NCBI RefSeq assembly: GCF_900109755.1
Contig: NZ_FOAR01000019.1
Coordinates: 45,807-109,806 of the forward strand
Source of the DNA: Pseudomonas agarici
GTDB taxonomy: Bacteria; Pseudomonadota; Gammaproteobacteria; Pseudomonadales; Pseudomonadaceae
DNA: 64,000 nucleotides
Direction of reading: 5' to 3'
Both the position numbers and the translations under genes were made by a program. Positions 34,816-44,484 of the stretch are shown piece by piece (positions within the stretch are counted from its first letter, which is position 1; the number at the start of each line of letters is the position of its first letter). A model generated the notes under the pieces. The model was not told the DNA's origin and searched no databases. It was given only the letters and a program-made list of their open reading frames with translations.

Positions 34816-37086
34816 TCAGGCCATTTCAGCCGTGGTTTCGAAGTCGAAAGTCAGCTCGCCATCCTTGATGTCGATGTGTACTACACCGCCATGCTCGGAC
34901 AACTCGCCAAACAGGATCTCTTCGGCCAGCGGACGCTTGATCTTGTCCTGGATCAGGCGTGCCATCGGACGCGCTCCCATGGCCACATCGTAGCCACTTT
35001 CGGCCAGCCAGTTGCGGGCCGCATCGGTCACCTCCAACTGTACGCGCTTGTCTTCCAACTGAGCCTGAAGCTCGGTAAGGAACTTATCCACCACACTCTT
35101 GATAACCTCATGGCTGAGGCGACCAAACTGGATAATAGTGTCCAGGCGGTTGCGAAACTCCGGCGTGAAGCTTTTCTTGATCACTTCCATGGCATCGGAC
35201 GAATGATCCTGATGGGTAAAGCCAATCGACGCCCGGGCTGCGGTTTCGGCACCGGCGTTGGTGGTCATGATCAGAATCACGTTGCGGAAGTCGGCCTTGC
35301 GCCCGTTGTTGTCGGTCAGGGTCCCATGGTCCATGACCTGCAGCAGAAGGTTGAAGACTTCCGGGTGGGCCTTCTCGATTTCATCGAGCAGCAGCACACA
35401 ATGCGGTTGTTTGGTAATCGCTTCGGTCAGCAGGCCACCCTGGTCGAAACCGACGTAGCCCGGAGGTGCGCCGATCAGACGCGAGACAGTGTGACGCTCC
35501 ATGTACTCGGACATGTCGAAACGCACCAGCTCGATCCCCATCGCCTTGGCCAGTTGCCGCGCCGCTTCGGTCTTGCCGACACCGGTGGGACCGGCGAACA
35601 GGAACGAACCGACAGGCTTGTCCGGCGATTTCAGTCCGGCACGGGACAGCTTGATGGCGGTCGACAGCGAGTCGATGGCCGCATCCTGGCCGAATACGGT
35701 CAGCTTCAGGTCACGCTCAAGATTACGCAGCAGTTCCTTGTCGGAGCTGGTGACGTGTTTCGGCGGAATCCGCGCGATTTTCGCGACGATGTCCTCGACT
35801 TGCGGCACTTCGATGCGCTTCACACGCTTCTCGACCGGCTGCAAGCGCTGGTAGGCGCCCGCCTCGTCGATCACGTCGATGGCTTTATCCGGCATATGCC
35901 GATCATTGATGTAGCGTGAAGCCAGCTCGGCTGCCGCACGCAACGCCTCGTCGCTGTATTCGATATTGTGGTGCTGCTCGAAACGACCTTTCAGGCCACG
36001 CAGAATACCAATGGTGTCTTCGACCGAAGGCTCGGACACGTCGACCTTCTGGAAGCGCCGGGCCAGGGCACGGTCTTTCTCGAAGATGCCGCGAAATTCC
36101 TGGAAAGTGGTCGAGCCAATGCAACGGATATCGCCAGAGGACAGCAGCGGCTTGAGCAGATTCGAAGCGTCCATGACACCGCCGGAAGCGGCACCCGCGC
36201 CGATGATGGTGTGGATTTCGTCAATGAACAGGATCGCCTGTGGACGTTTTTTCAGCTCGCCGAGCAACGCCTTGAAGCGTTTCTCGAAGTCGCCGCGATA
36301 TTTGGTGCCGGCCAGCAAGGCACCCAGGTCGAGAGAATAGACGACGCTGCTGGCCAGCAGATCCGGCACCTGGTTGTCGACGATGCGCTTGGCCAGGCCT
36401 TCGGCGATCGCGGTCTTGCCAACGCCCGCCTCTCCCACCAACAACGGGTTGTTCTTGCGCCGACGAGCGAGGATCTGCGCGACACGCTCGACCTCCAGCT
36501 CGCGGCCGACCAATGGATCGATACGCCCCTGGCGTGCCAGCTCATTGAGGTTGCTGGCATACGCGTCCAGGGGATTGCCTGAAGATGAAGACTCGCCGCC
36601 CTCTTCGTCCTGCATATCCTGCTCGCCTTCGGAGTGATCGCCGTGCCCAGGCACCTTGGAGATGCCATGAGCGATGTAGTTGACGACATCGATACGTGCA
36701 ACGCTTTGTTGCTTGAGCAGGAACACTGCCTGGCTTTCCTGTTCGCTGAAGATTGCGACAAGCACGTTGGCACCCGTCACTTCGCGTTTACCGGAACTCT
36801 GCACATGGAATACGGCACGCTGCAGGACACGCTGGAAGCCCAGCGTCGGCTGGGTTTCGCGATCTTCGTCATGAACGGGAATCAACGGCGTGGTGGAGTC
36901 GATAAACTCCTGCAGGTCGTGTTTGAGTTTGTCGAGGTTCGCACCACAGGCCCGTAGAACGGCAGCGGCGGCCTCATTATCCAAAAGGGCCAGCAGGAGA
37001 TGCTCGACCGTCATGAATTCATGACGCTTCGAACGGGCCTCCTTGAAGGCTAGATTGAGGGTGACTTCGAGCTCGCGGTTTAACAT
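34816..37086 (-). CDS. clpA: ATP-dependent Clp protease ATP-binding subunit ClpA
   Basis: A 756-residue unfoldase with two AAA+ modules. The N-domain (1-140) binds ClpS; D1 Walker A is GEAGVGKTAIAEGLA with Walker B AILFIDEIHTIIGAG; D2 Walker A is GPTGVGKTEAARQLA with CVLLLDEIEKAHPEV. It feeds proteins to ClpP, including N-degron substrates made by aat and bpt. clpS is 28 bp upstream in the same operon. Confidence 0.97.
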   Translation of the reverse strand: MLNRELEVTLNLAFKEARSKRHEFMTVEHLLLALLDNEAAAAVLRACGANLDKLKHDLQEFIDSTTPLIPVHDEDRETQPTLGFQRVLQRAVFHVQSSGKREVTGANVLVAIFSEQESQAVFLLKQQSVARIDVVNYIAHGISKVPGHGDHSEGEQDMQDEEGGESSSSGNPLDAYASNLNELARQGRIDPLVGRELEVERVAQILARRRKNNPLLVGEAGVGKTAIAEGLAKRIVDNQVPDLLASSVVYSLDLGALLAGTKYRGDFEKRFKALLGELKKRPQAILFIDEIHTIIGAGAASGGVMDASNLLKPLLSSGDIRCIGSTTFQEFRGIFEKDRALARRFQKVDVSEPSVEDTIGILRGLKGRFEQHHNIEYSDEALRAAAELASRYINDRHMPDKAIDVIDEAGAYQRLQPVEKRVKRIEVPQVEDIVAKIARIPPKHVTSSDKELLRNLERDLKLTVFGQDAAIDSLSTAIKLSRAGLKSPDKPVGSFLFAGPTGVGKTEAARQLAKAMGIELVRFDMSEYMERHTVSRLIGAPPGYVGFDQGGLLTEAITKQPHCVLLLDEIEKAHPEVFNLLLQVMDHGTLTDNNGRKADFRNVILIMTTNAGAETAARASIGFTHQDHSSDAMEVIKKSFTPEFRNRLDTIIQFGRLSHEVIKSVVDKFLTELQAQLEDKRVQLEVTDAARNWLAESGYDVAMGARPMARLIQDKIKRPLAEEILFGELSEHGGVVHIDIKDGELTFDFETTAEMA

Positions 37087-37114
37087 AGTTCACCTCATAC
37101 CCAAGTGGTCGGCG

Positions 37115-37477
37115 TTAACCGTCCTTCTCGATTTCACAGAGTAGCGGATGCTGGCTTTCCCTGGCGTACTGGTTGACCTGCATGGCCTTGGTCTCGGCGA
37201 TGTCGCGGGTAAACACTCCACATACTGCCCGTCCCTCTGTATGAACGGCCAGCATGACCTTGGTGGCCAGCTCACGATTCAGGTTAAAAAACACCTCAAG
37301 CACTTCGACGACGAAATCCATCGGCGTGTAGTCATCGTTGAACAAAACCACCTTGTACATCGGCGGTGCCTGCAACGAGGGCTTTGCTTCCTGTATGGCA
37401 ATGCCCGCAGAGTCGTCGTCGTGAAAATCCGGGCGATCCTGATTGAAGGTTAGTCGAATCTGGCTGATTGCATGCAT
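37115..37477 (-). CDS. clpS: ClpS adaptor of ClpAP
   Basis: A 120-residue adaptor. The N-degron pocket is visible: PPMYKVVLFNDDYTPMDFVVEVL, followed by AVHTEGRAVCGVFTRDIAETKA. It delivers N-end-rule substrates to ClpA and precedes clpA. The cold-shock-like cspD gene is divergent, as in other pseudomonads. Confidence 0.96.
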   Translation of the reverse strand: MHAISQIRLTFNQDRPDFHDDDSAGIAIQEAKPSLQAPPMYKVVLFNDDYTPMDFVVEVLEVFFNLNRELATKVMLAVHTEGRAVCGVFTRDIAETKAMQVNQYARESQHPLLCEIEKDG

Positions 37478-37703
37478 GGAAAGAAAGGTTCGTCAGTTGA
37501 GCTGTTGTAGTAATGGGGACGTTTCGGAAAGTTTCAATACCGACCGAACGGTCACCTTGACTATCGCCAAATCGGTGTTACAACCAATAGAGCCCACATT
37601 GGGTAATAAAGGTCCATATCGTCAACCATTTTTCTGGTTCACGTAGTGAAGGATGAACTGGATGATACTCCAGTGATGGGGTCGTTTGCAGAGGGATATG
37701 AGC

Positions 37704-37970
37704 ATGCCGAGCGGTAAGGTCAAGTGGTTCAACAACGCCAAGGGCTATGGTTTCGTCCTGGAAGAAGGCAAGGATGAAGACTTGTTTGCCCATTACTCAG
37801 CCATCAAGATGGATGGCTACAAAACCCTTAAGGCTGGCCAGGCAGTAAGCTTTAAGATCATCCAAGGCCCCAAAGGTTTGCATGCCGTCGATATAGAGGC
37901 TGTTGTCGCGACCCCCACCGAAGAGAAAGCATTGCCCCATAAGACCAAGACACACAACGTCAGTGCCTGA
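37704..37970 (+). CDS. cspD: Cold-shock-domain protein CspD
   Basis: An 88-residue CSD protein with RNP1-like KGYGFVLEE and RNP2-like DLFAHYSAI, plus a basic tail (LPHKTKTHNVSA). CspD inhibits replication in stationary phase in E. coli. Three in-frame starts exist; GAGGG at 37691-37695 is 8 bases before the ATG at 37704, which gives MPSGKVKWFNN, so that start is preferred. Confidence 0.92.
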   Translation: MPSGKVKWFNNAKGYGFVLEEGKDEDLFAHYSAIKMDGYKTLKAGQAVSFKIIQGPKGLHAVDIEAVVATPTEEKALPHKTKTHNVSA

Positions 37971-37995
37971 AATCGATCAGTAGAAAAATCCAGGC

Positions 37996-38037
37996 AAAAA
38001 AAACGCCCGACTCAAATTTTGAGTCGGGCGTTTTTTT
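37996..38037. terminator. Bidirectional terminator between cspD and icd
   Basis: AAAAAAACGCCCGACTCAAA and its near-exact complement ending GGGCGTTTTTTT flank a short centre. The A-run and T-run on both sides let it serve the convergent cspD and icd genes. Confidence 0.92.
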
Positions 38038-38054
38038 GTGCACCGCCGCTCGCT

Positions 38055-39311
38055 TTACATATGGGCGATCAGGGCATCGCCGAAGCCGGAAGACGACAGC
38101 AGCCTGGCACCGTCCATCAGGCGCTCGAAGTCATAGGTCACGGTCTTGGCGCCGATTGCGCCGTTGGTCCCCTTGATGATCAGATCAGCCGCTTCGGTCC
38201 AGCCCATATGGCGCAGCATCATTTCCGCGGACAGGATCAGCGAGCCCGGATTTACCTGATCCTTGCCGGCATACTTGGGCGCAGTGCCGTGGGTAGCTTC
38301 AAACATGGCGACGGTATCGGACAGGTTGGCCCCCGGCGCGATACCGATTCCTCCCACCTCGGCCGCCAGGGCGTCGGACAGGTAGTCACCGTTCAGATTG
38401 AGGGTCGCGATCACATCGTACTCGCCCGGGCGCAGCAGGATCTGCTGGAGCATGGCGTCGGCAATGGCGTCCTTGACCACGACATGGCGACCGGTCTTCG
38501 GGTTCTTGAACTGCATCCACGGGCCGCCATCGAGCAACGTCGCGCCGAACTCTTCGGCGGCCACTTCGTAGGCCCATTCCTTGAAGGCACCTTCCGTGAA
38601 CTTCATGATATTGCCCTTGTGGACGATGGTCAGCGACTTGCGATCATTGTCGACAACATATTGCAGGGCCTTGCGCACCAGGCGCTGGGTCCCCTCTTTC
38701 GATACCGGTTTGACGCCAATACCGCAATTTTGGTCGAAGCGGATCTTGGTGACGCCCATTTCCTCCTTGAGAAACTTGATGACCTTGTTCGCTTCCGGCG
38801 AGCCGGCTTTCCACTCGATCCCCGCATAGATATCTTCGGAATTCTCGCGAAAGATCGTCATGTCGACGTCGCCGGGCTTTTTCACCGGGCTCGGCACGCC
38901 TTCGAACCAGCGCACCGGGCGCAGACAGACATACAAGTCGAGTTGCTGGCGCAGGGCCACGTTAAGCGAACGGATACCACCGCCCACTGGAGTCGTCAGG
39001 GGACCTTTGATGGAAACCACGTAATCCTTGACCGCATCAAGGGTTTCCTGAGGCAGCCAAGTATCCTGATCATAGACCTGGGTGGCCTTCTCGCCAGCAT
39101 AGACTTCCATCCAGGATATCTTGCGCTTGGCGCCATAAGCCTTTTCGACCGCGGCATCGACGACCTTGATCATCACCGGGCTGATATCGACGCCAATGCC
39201 GTCGCCTTCGATGAAGGGGATGATCGGGTGATCAGGAACATTGAGAGAGTGGTCTGCATTGACGGTGATTTTGTCACCGACGGCTGGAACCTGAATCTTC
39301 TGGTATCCCAT
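38055..39311 (-). CDS. icd: NADP-dependent isocitrate dehydrogenase (dimeric type)
   Basis: A 418-residue enzyme of the TCA cycle. Phosphorylatable serine region in FRENSEDIYAG, substrate loop TTPVGGGIRSLNVALRQ and the coenzyme motif FEATHGTAPKYAGKDQVNPG. The ATG at 39311 is preceded by GGAGG; the open frame to 39521 is not coding-like. It is divergent from idh, the monomeric isozyme. Both isozymes side by side is a Pseudomonas trait. Confidence 0.95.
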   Translation of the reverse strand: MGYQKIQVPAVGDKITVNADHSLNVPDHPIIPFIEGDGIGVDISPVMIKVVDAAVEKAYGAKRKISWMEVYAGEKATQVYDQDTWLPQETLDAVKDYVVSIKGPLTTPVGGGIRSLNVALRQQLDLYVCLRPVRWFEGVPSPVKKPGDVDMTIFRENSEDIYAGIEWKAGSPEANKVIKFLKEEMGVTKIRFDQNCGIGVKPVSKEGTQRLVRKALQYVVDNDRKSLTIVHKGNIMKFTEGAFKEWAYEVAAEEFGATLLDGGPWMQFKNPKTGRHVVVKDAIADAMLQQILLRPGEYDVIATLNLNGDYLSDALAAEVGGIGIAPGANLSDTVAMFEATHGTAPKYAGKDQVNPGSLILSAEMMLRHMGWTEAADLIIKGTNGAIGAKTVTYDFERLMDGARLLSSSGFGDALIAHM

Positions 39312-39814
39312 GTTGTACCTCCATCTATGGATTGAACATCTGGCTACGCTCGAGCCTACCCCGGTTAAATATAGACGCAAACCTCGACTATCCCTATTTA
39401 CACCGAAAGGCTGGCAGTTCGCGGCGTACAAACCTGAACTCCTGGAAAAAATCGGCAATCTCCAGCATCGCGCGGCGCCACCCGGCGCTTTGCGCGTGCG
39501 ACCTTTAGACCAATGGATCAAAAGAGTTGTTTATGAACCCTCGGCGCTTTGCCAGCAACCTATGTATAATCGCGCCGATGACCACAGGGTCACGATGGCC
39601 GACCTCTCCCAGCTACCGAAATGTAGCCGAGACTTTCCGCCCAAAAGCCGGACTGTTAGCGCAGTCCGACCGCTTGACGCTCGACTGACGCAACCCAACA
39701 TCACCGCGAAGAAATCTCGACATTCGACTCATGGACGACTTTGAACGAACGCGCTTATCCGGCGCATCTCGAGTTTCTGCGCATGCTTTAGCAAAGAAGA
39801 GAGTTAATCCGAAT
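39312..39814. promoter_or_regulatory. Divergent promoter region of icd and idh
   Basis: A 503-bp gap without a supported gene. A TATAAT hexamer at 39565-39570 faces idh and is a candidate -10 box; no well-spaced -35 hexamer was recognised. The idh start follows a GAGAG-type ribosome site. Confidence 0.4.
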
Positions 39815-42040
39815 ATGCCCACCCGTTCGAAGATCATCTACACCTTCACCGACGAAGCCCCCGCCCTCGCCACCTATTCACTGTTGCCTATCGTAGAGGC
39901 CTTTACCGCTTCGGCTGATATCGCCGTGGAAACCCGCGACATTTCCCTCGCAGGACGCATTCTCGCCAGCTTCCCCGAGCAATTGGGCGCCAAAGCTGTG
40001 CCGGACCACCTTGCCGAGCTCGGCGAGTTGGCCATCACGCCCGAAGCCAACATCATCAAGCTGCCGAACATCAGCGCTTCGGTACCGCAACTGCAGGCCG
40101 CGATCAAGGAACTGCAAGCCCAGGGCTTCAACATCCCCGACTACCCGGAAACCGTGAGCAGCGACGCCGAAAAAGACGCTCGCGCCCGTTACGACAAGGT
40201 CAAGGGCAGCGCCGTAAACCCGGTCCTGCGCGAAGGCAACTCCGATCGCCGCGCACCGCTGTCGGTCAAGAACTACGCACGCAAGCACCCGCACAAGATG
40301 GGCGCCTGGGCTGCCGACTCCAAATCCCACGTCGCGCACATGAGCAACGGCGATTTCTACGGCAGCGAAAAAGCCGCCCTGATCGACGCCGCTGGCAGTG
40401 TCAAGATCGAACTGATCGCCGAGGACGGCACCTCCAGCGTCCTGAAGGAGAAGACCAGCGTCCAAGCCGGTGAGATCCTTGATTGCGCCGTGCTGAGCAA
40501 GAACGCCTTGCGCAGCTTTATCGCCGCCGAAATCGAAGATGCCAAGCAACAAGGCGTGCTACTGTCGGTTCACCTGAAAGCCACCATGATGAAGGTGTCC
40601 GACCCGATCATGTTCGGCCAGATCGTTGCCGAATTCTACCAGGACGCCCTGGCCAAGCACGCCGAGGTCCTGGCCCAGATCGGCTTCAACCTGAACAACG
40701 GCATCGGCGACCTGTACACACGCATCAAGGCCTTGCCGGCCGAGCAGCAAGCACAGATCGAAGCGGACATCCAGGCGGTCTACGCCGCTCGGCCAGCACT
40801 GGCCATGGTCAACTCCGACAAGGGCATCACCAACCTGCACGTGCCAAGCGACGTCATCGTCGACGCCTCGATGCCGGCCATGATCCGCGACTCCGGCAAG
40901 ATGTGGGGCGCCGACGGTCAACTGCACGACACCAAGGCAGTGATCCCGGATCGCTGCTACGCCACCATCTATCAAGCGGTGATCGAAGACTGCAAGCAAC
41001 ATGGCGCCTTCGACCCGACCACCATGGGCAGCGTGCCCAACGTCGGTCTGATGGCGAAGAAAGCCGAAGAATACGGCTCCCACGACAAGACCTTCCAGAT
41101 CAAGGCCAAGGGCGTGGTGCGGGTTTGCGACAACAATGGCCGTACCCTGCTGGAACAAACCGTGGAAGCTGGCGACATCTTCCGCATGTGCCAGACCAAG
41201 GACGCGCCGATCCAGGACTGGGTCAAGCTGGCCGTCAATCGTGCCCGCGCGAGCAGCACCCCGGCGATTTTTTGGCTCGACCCGATGCGCGCCCACGATG
41301 GCGTAGTGATCGAGAAGGTCCAGGCTTACCTGAAGGATCACGATACCAGTGGCCTGGATATCCAGATCATGTCGCCGGTCGAGGCGATGAAGTTCACCCT
41401 GGCCCGTACCCGCGCAGGCCAGGACACCATCTCGGTCACCGGTAACGTGCTACGTGACTACCTGACCGACCTGTTCCCGATCATGGAACTGGGCACCAGC
41501 GCCAAGATGCTGTCCATCGTACCGTTGATGAACGGCGGTGGCCTGTTCGAAACCGGCGCCGGCGGTTCGGCTCCCAAGCACGTCCAGCAACTGGTGGAAG
41601 AAAACTTCCTGCGCTGGGACTCCCTGGGTGAATTCCTGGCCCTGGCCGCTTCCCTGGAACATCTGGGCGTGACCTACAACAACCCGAAAGCCCTGGTGTT
41701 GTCCAAGACCCTGGACCAGGCGACTGGCCTGTTCCTCGACAACAACAAGTCACCATCGCGCAAGGTCGGCAACATCGACAACCGCGGCAGCCACTTCTAC
41801 CTGGCACTGTACTGGGCCCAGGCCCTGGCCGCCCAGAGCGAAGACACCGCGCTGCAAGGCCAGTTCACCCCATTGGCCAAGACCCTGACCGAGAACGAGG
41901 CGACCATCGTTGCCGAGCTCAATGCCGTGCAGGGCAAACCAGTCGACATTGGCGGCTACTACCACGCCAACGCCGAACTGATCAGCCAGGCCATGCGTCC
42001 GAGCGCCACGCTCAACGCGGCAATCGCTGCGCTGGTGTAA
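39815..42040 (+). CDS. idh: NADP-dependent isocitrate dehydrogenase, monomeric
   Basis: A 741-residue monomeric IDH, unrelated in length to icd. Family segments: MPTRSKIIYTFTDEAPALAT, SVKNYARKHPHKMGAWAADSKSH (start of), HLKATMMKVSDPIMFGQIV and LFETGAGGSAPKHVQQLVEE. It makes 2-oxoglutarate and NADPH; in pseudomonads it is often the main or growth-phase-specific isozyme. The ATG at 39815 is the family start, although the frame is open from 39731. Confidence 0.95.
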   Translation: MPTRSKIIYTFTDEAPALATYSLLPIVEAFTASADIAVETRDISLAGRILASFPEQLGAKAVPDHLAELGELAITPEANIIKLPNISASVPQLQAAIKELQAQGFNIPDYPETVSSDAEKDARARYDKVKGSAVNPVLREGNSDRRAPLSVKNYARKHPHKMGAWAADSKSHVAHMSNGDFYGSEKAALIDAAGSVKIELIAEDGTSSVLKEKTSVQAGEILDCAVLSKNALRSFIAAEIEDAKQQGVLLSVHLKATMMKVSDPIMFGQIVAEFYQDALAKHAEVLAQIGFNLNNGIGDLYTRIKALPAEQQAQIEADIQAVYAARPALAMVNSDKGITNLHVPSDVIVDASMPAMIRDSGKMWGADGQLHDTKAVIPDRCYATIYQAVIEDCKQHGAFDPTTMGSVPNVGLMAKKAEEYGSHDKTFQIKAKGVVRVCDNNGRTLLEQTVEAGDIFRMCQTKDAPIQDWVKLAVNRARASSTPAIFWLDPMRAHDGVVIEKVQAYLKDHDTSGLDIQIMSPVEAMKFTLARTRAGQDTISVTGNVLRDYLTDLFPIMELGTSAKMLSIVPLMNGGGLFETGAGGSAPKHVQQLVEENFLRWDSLGEFLALAASLEHLGVTYNNPKALVLSKTLDQATGLFLDNNKSPSRKVGNIDNRGSHFYLALYWAQALAAQSEDTALQGQFTPLAKTLTENEATIVAELNAVQGKPVDIGGYYHANAELISQAMRPSATLNAAIAALV

Positions 42041-42111
42041 GCTTCCCGGCAGTACCACAAGCCCTGGCCCAGTGCCGGGGTTTGTGTTATCACCTTCAGA
42101 GAAACCACCCT

Positions 42112-42558
42112 ATGGAATGGCAACCCCATATCACCGTCGCCACCGTCGTCGAAGACAACGGGCGCTTCCTGCTCGTCGAAGAACTGCAAAACGGACAGGT
42201 GGTCTTCAACCAGCCGGCCGGCCACCTCGATCCCGATGAGAGCCTGAGCGAGGCGGCCATCCGCGAAACCCTGGAAGAAACCGGTTGGGATGTCGAACTG
42301 ACCGGCGTCATCGGCATCTACCTGTACACCGCTCCCAGCAACGGCGTGACCTACCAGCGCGTGTGCTTTGCCGCCAAGCCACTGCGGCACCGCCCCGATT
42401 ACCAACTGGATGACGGCATCATCGGCCCACGCTGGCTGACCCGCGACGAATTGCTGGCCCTGCGCCCGCAGTGGCGCAGCGAGCTGATCATCCGCTGTAT
42501 CGACGATTATCGGGCAGGCCCGCTGCACAGTCTCGAACTGATCCGCCCTTCTCTTTAG
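42112..42558 (+). CDS. nudJ: Nudix phosphatase NudJ
   Basis: A 148-residue Nudix hydrolase: the box GHLDPDESLSEAAIRETLEE followed by TGWD is complete. NudJ removes phosphate from thiamine pyrophosphates and some nucleotides. The ATG at 42112 (MEWQPHITVA) is preferred to the upstream frame. The order nudJ-mnmA-hflD-purB is shared with E. coli. Confidence 0.9.
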   Translation: MEWQPHITVATVVEDNGRFLLVEELQNGQVVFNQPAGHLDPDESLSEAAIRETLEETGWDVELTGVIGIYLYTAPSNGVTYQRVCFAAKPLRHRPDYQLDDGIIGPRWLTRDELLALRPQWRSELIIRCIDDYRAGPLHSLELIRPSL

Positions 42559-42618
42559 CCTTGCGGGCGCGGGCCTGTTAGAATCGCGTCCTTTTTCGAA
42601 GACACTCATTGAATCCCT

Positions 42619-43749
42619 ATGCGTGATCCAGCCTCCCTCGCCCCAGAAAACCTGCGCGTCATTGTCGGCATGTCCGGCGGCGTGGACTCTTCCGTTTCCG
42701 CCGTCCTGCTGATGGAGCAGGGCTATCAGGTGGAAGGCCTGTTCATGAAGAACTGGGAGGAAGACGACGGAACGCAGTACTGCACCGCCATGGACGACCT
42801 GGCGGACGCCCAGGCTGTGTGCGACAAGATCGGCATCAAGCTGCACACCGCCAACTTCGCCGCCGAGTACTGGGACAACGTGTTCGAGCTTTTCCTGGCC
42901 GAATACAAGGCCGGACGCACACCGAACCCAGACATCCTCTGCAACCGCGAAATCAAGTTCAAGGCGTTTCTCGACTACGCCCTGATGCTCGGTGCCGACC
43001 TGATCGCCACCGGCCACTACGTGCGCCGCCGCGATATCGAAGGACGCACCGAACTGCTCAAGGGTCTGGACCCGAACAAGGACCAGAGCTACTTCCTGCA
43101 TGCCGTCGGTGGCGAACAGATCGCCAAGACCCTGTTTCCGGTCGGCGAGTTGGAAAAGCCCGCCGTGCGCGCGATTGCCGAAAAGCATGGCCTGGCGACC
43201 GCCAAGAAAAAGGACTCCACTGGGATCTGCTTTATCGGCGAGCGACGCTTCAGCGACTTCCTCAAGCAATACCTGCCGGCCCAAGCCGGCGAGATCAAGA
43301 CGACCGAAGGTGAGGTCATTGGCCGCCACCACGGCCTGATGTATCACACCATCGGCCAGCGCCAGGGCCTGGGCATCGGCGGCCAGAAAGACGCCAGCGA
43401 CGAGCCGTGGTATGTGCTGGCCAAGGACCTGGAGCACAATGAATTGATCGTCGGCCAGGGCAACGAGCACCCGTTGCTGTTTTCCCGTGCCCTGCTCGCC
43501 TCCGAGATCTTCTGGGTCAACCCGGTCGACCTGAGGAGCCCGCGTAAGTTGACGGCAAAAGTCCGTTACCGCCAGGGCGACCAGCACTGCACCCTGGAAA
43601 AAACCGTCGACGGCTATCGTGCGGTGTTCGATGAACCTCAACGCGCCGTGACGCCGGGTCAGTCCGTGGTTTTCTACGATGGCGAAATTTGCCTGGGTGG
43701 TGGCGTGATCGAAGTTGCCGAGCCCTGGACCGACGGAGCCTGCCCATGA
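42619..43749 (+). CDS. mnmA: tRNA 2-thiouridylase MnmA
   Basis: A 376-residue PP-loop enzyme that thiolates U34 of tRNA-Lys, Glu and Gln. The ATP loop is VGMSGGVDSSVSAVLL; the two catalytic cysteines lie in PDILCNREIKFK and STGICFIGERRF. It receives sulfur from TusE (22399-22734). It overlaps hflD by 4 bp. Confidence 0.96.
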   Translation: MRDPASLAPENLRVIVGMSGGVDSSVSAVLLMEQGYQVEGLFMKNWEEDDGTQYCTAMDDLADAQAVCDKIGIKLHTANFAAEYWDNVFELFLAEYKAGRTPNPDILCNREIKFKAFLDYALMLGADLIATGHYVRRRDIEGRTELLKGLDPNKDQSYFLHAVGGEQIAKTLFPVGELEKPAVRAIAEKHGLATAKKKDSTGICFIGERRFSDFLKQYLPAQAGEIKTTEGEVIGRHHGLMYHTIGQRQGLGIGGQKDASDEPWYVLAKDLEHNELIVGQGNEHPLLFSRALLASEIFWVNPVDLRSPRKLTAKVRYRQGDQHCTLEKTVDGYRAVFDEPQRAVTPGQSVVFYDGEICLGGGVIEVAEPWTDGACP

Positions 43750-44369
43750 GCCCGACCCAGGAGCAACTGACGGCACTGGGCGGTGTGTTTCTCGCGGCGG
43801 TTCTGGTGGACAAGATCGCCAAGACCGGCCAATCCAGCGAAGCTGGCCTGAGCTGCATGCTCGGCAGCCTGCTGATCCGCGACCCCAGGGACACTCTGGA
43901 AGTCTACGGTGGCGACGATCTCAACCTGCGCGACGGCTACCGCGCACTGATCGGCGCCCTCGAACGCGATCCCAGCGCCCTGCAACGCGAGCCGCTGCGC
44001 TACGCCCTGTCGATGCTCGGCCTGGAGCGCCAGTTGGCCAAGCGCGACGACATGCTGGAAACCATCGGCAAGCGCCTCCCGCAGATCCAGTCCCAAGTCG
44101 AACACTTCGGTCCAGCTCATGAAAACGTGATAGCCGCTTGTGGCGCGTTATACCAGGACACCCTAAGCACCTTGCGCCAGCGGATCCAGGTACACGGCGA
44201 CATGCGCAACCTGCAACAACCGAGCAATGCTTCGAAGATCCGTGCCCTGCTGCTGGCCGGTATTCGCTCGGCCCGCCTGTGGCGCCAACTGGGCGGTCAT
44301 CGCTGGCAGTTGGTTATCAGTCGGCGCAGGCTGCTCAAGGAACTCTATCCGTTGATGCATGGCGCCTGA
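43746..44369 (+). CDS. hflD: High frequency lysogenization protein HflD
   Basis: A 207-residue helical peripheral membrane protein, MSPTQEQLTALGGVFLAAVL (start). In E. coli HflD binds lambda CII; its host role is not well known. The ATG overlaps the mnmA stop, and the neighbours are the usual mnmA and purB. Confidence 0.92.
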   Translation: MSPTQEQLTALGGVFLAAVLVDKIAKTGQSSEAGLSCMLGSLLIRDPRDTLEVYGGDDLNLRDGYRALIGALERDPSALQREPLRYALSMLGLERQLAKRDDMLETIGKRLPQIQSQVEHFGPAHENVIAACGALYQDTLSTLRQRIQVHGDMRNLQQPSNASKIRALLLAGIRSARLWRQLGGHRWQLVISRRRLLKELYPLMHGA

Positions 44370-44484
44370 GGCCATCGACGGAGCTGTAAAAGCGCGATAC
44401 GCCGGTCAGTTGGCAACGGACCAGTGAATTTTTTCATGTATGATACGCGCCCCATTTCGTTGCCCGACTGTCCGAGAACACCCC

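Noticed and set aside
37611..37703. cspD starting at the TTG at 37686 or the ATG at 37698
   Set aside because: The GAGGG site is overlapped by, or only 2 bases from, those starts; ATG 37704 has proper spacing and gives the family N-terminus.
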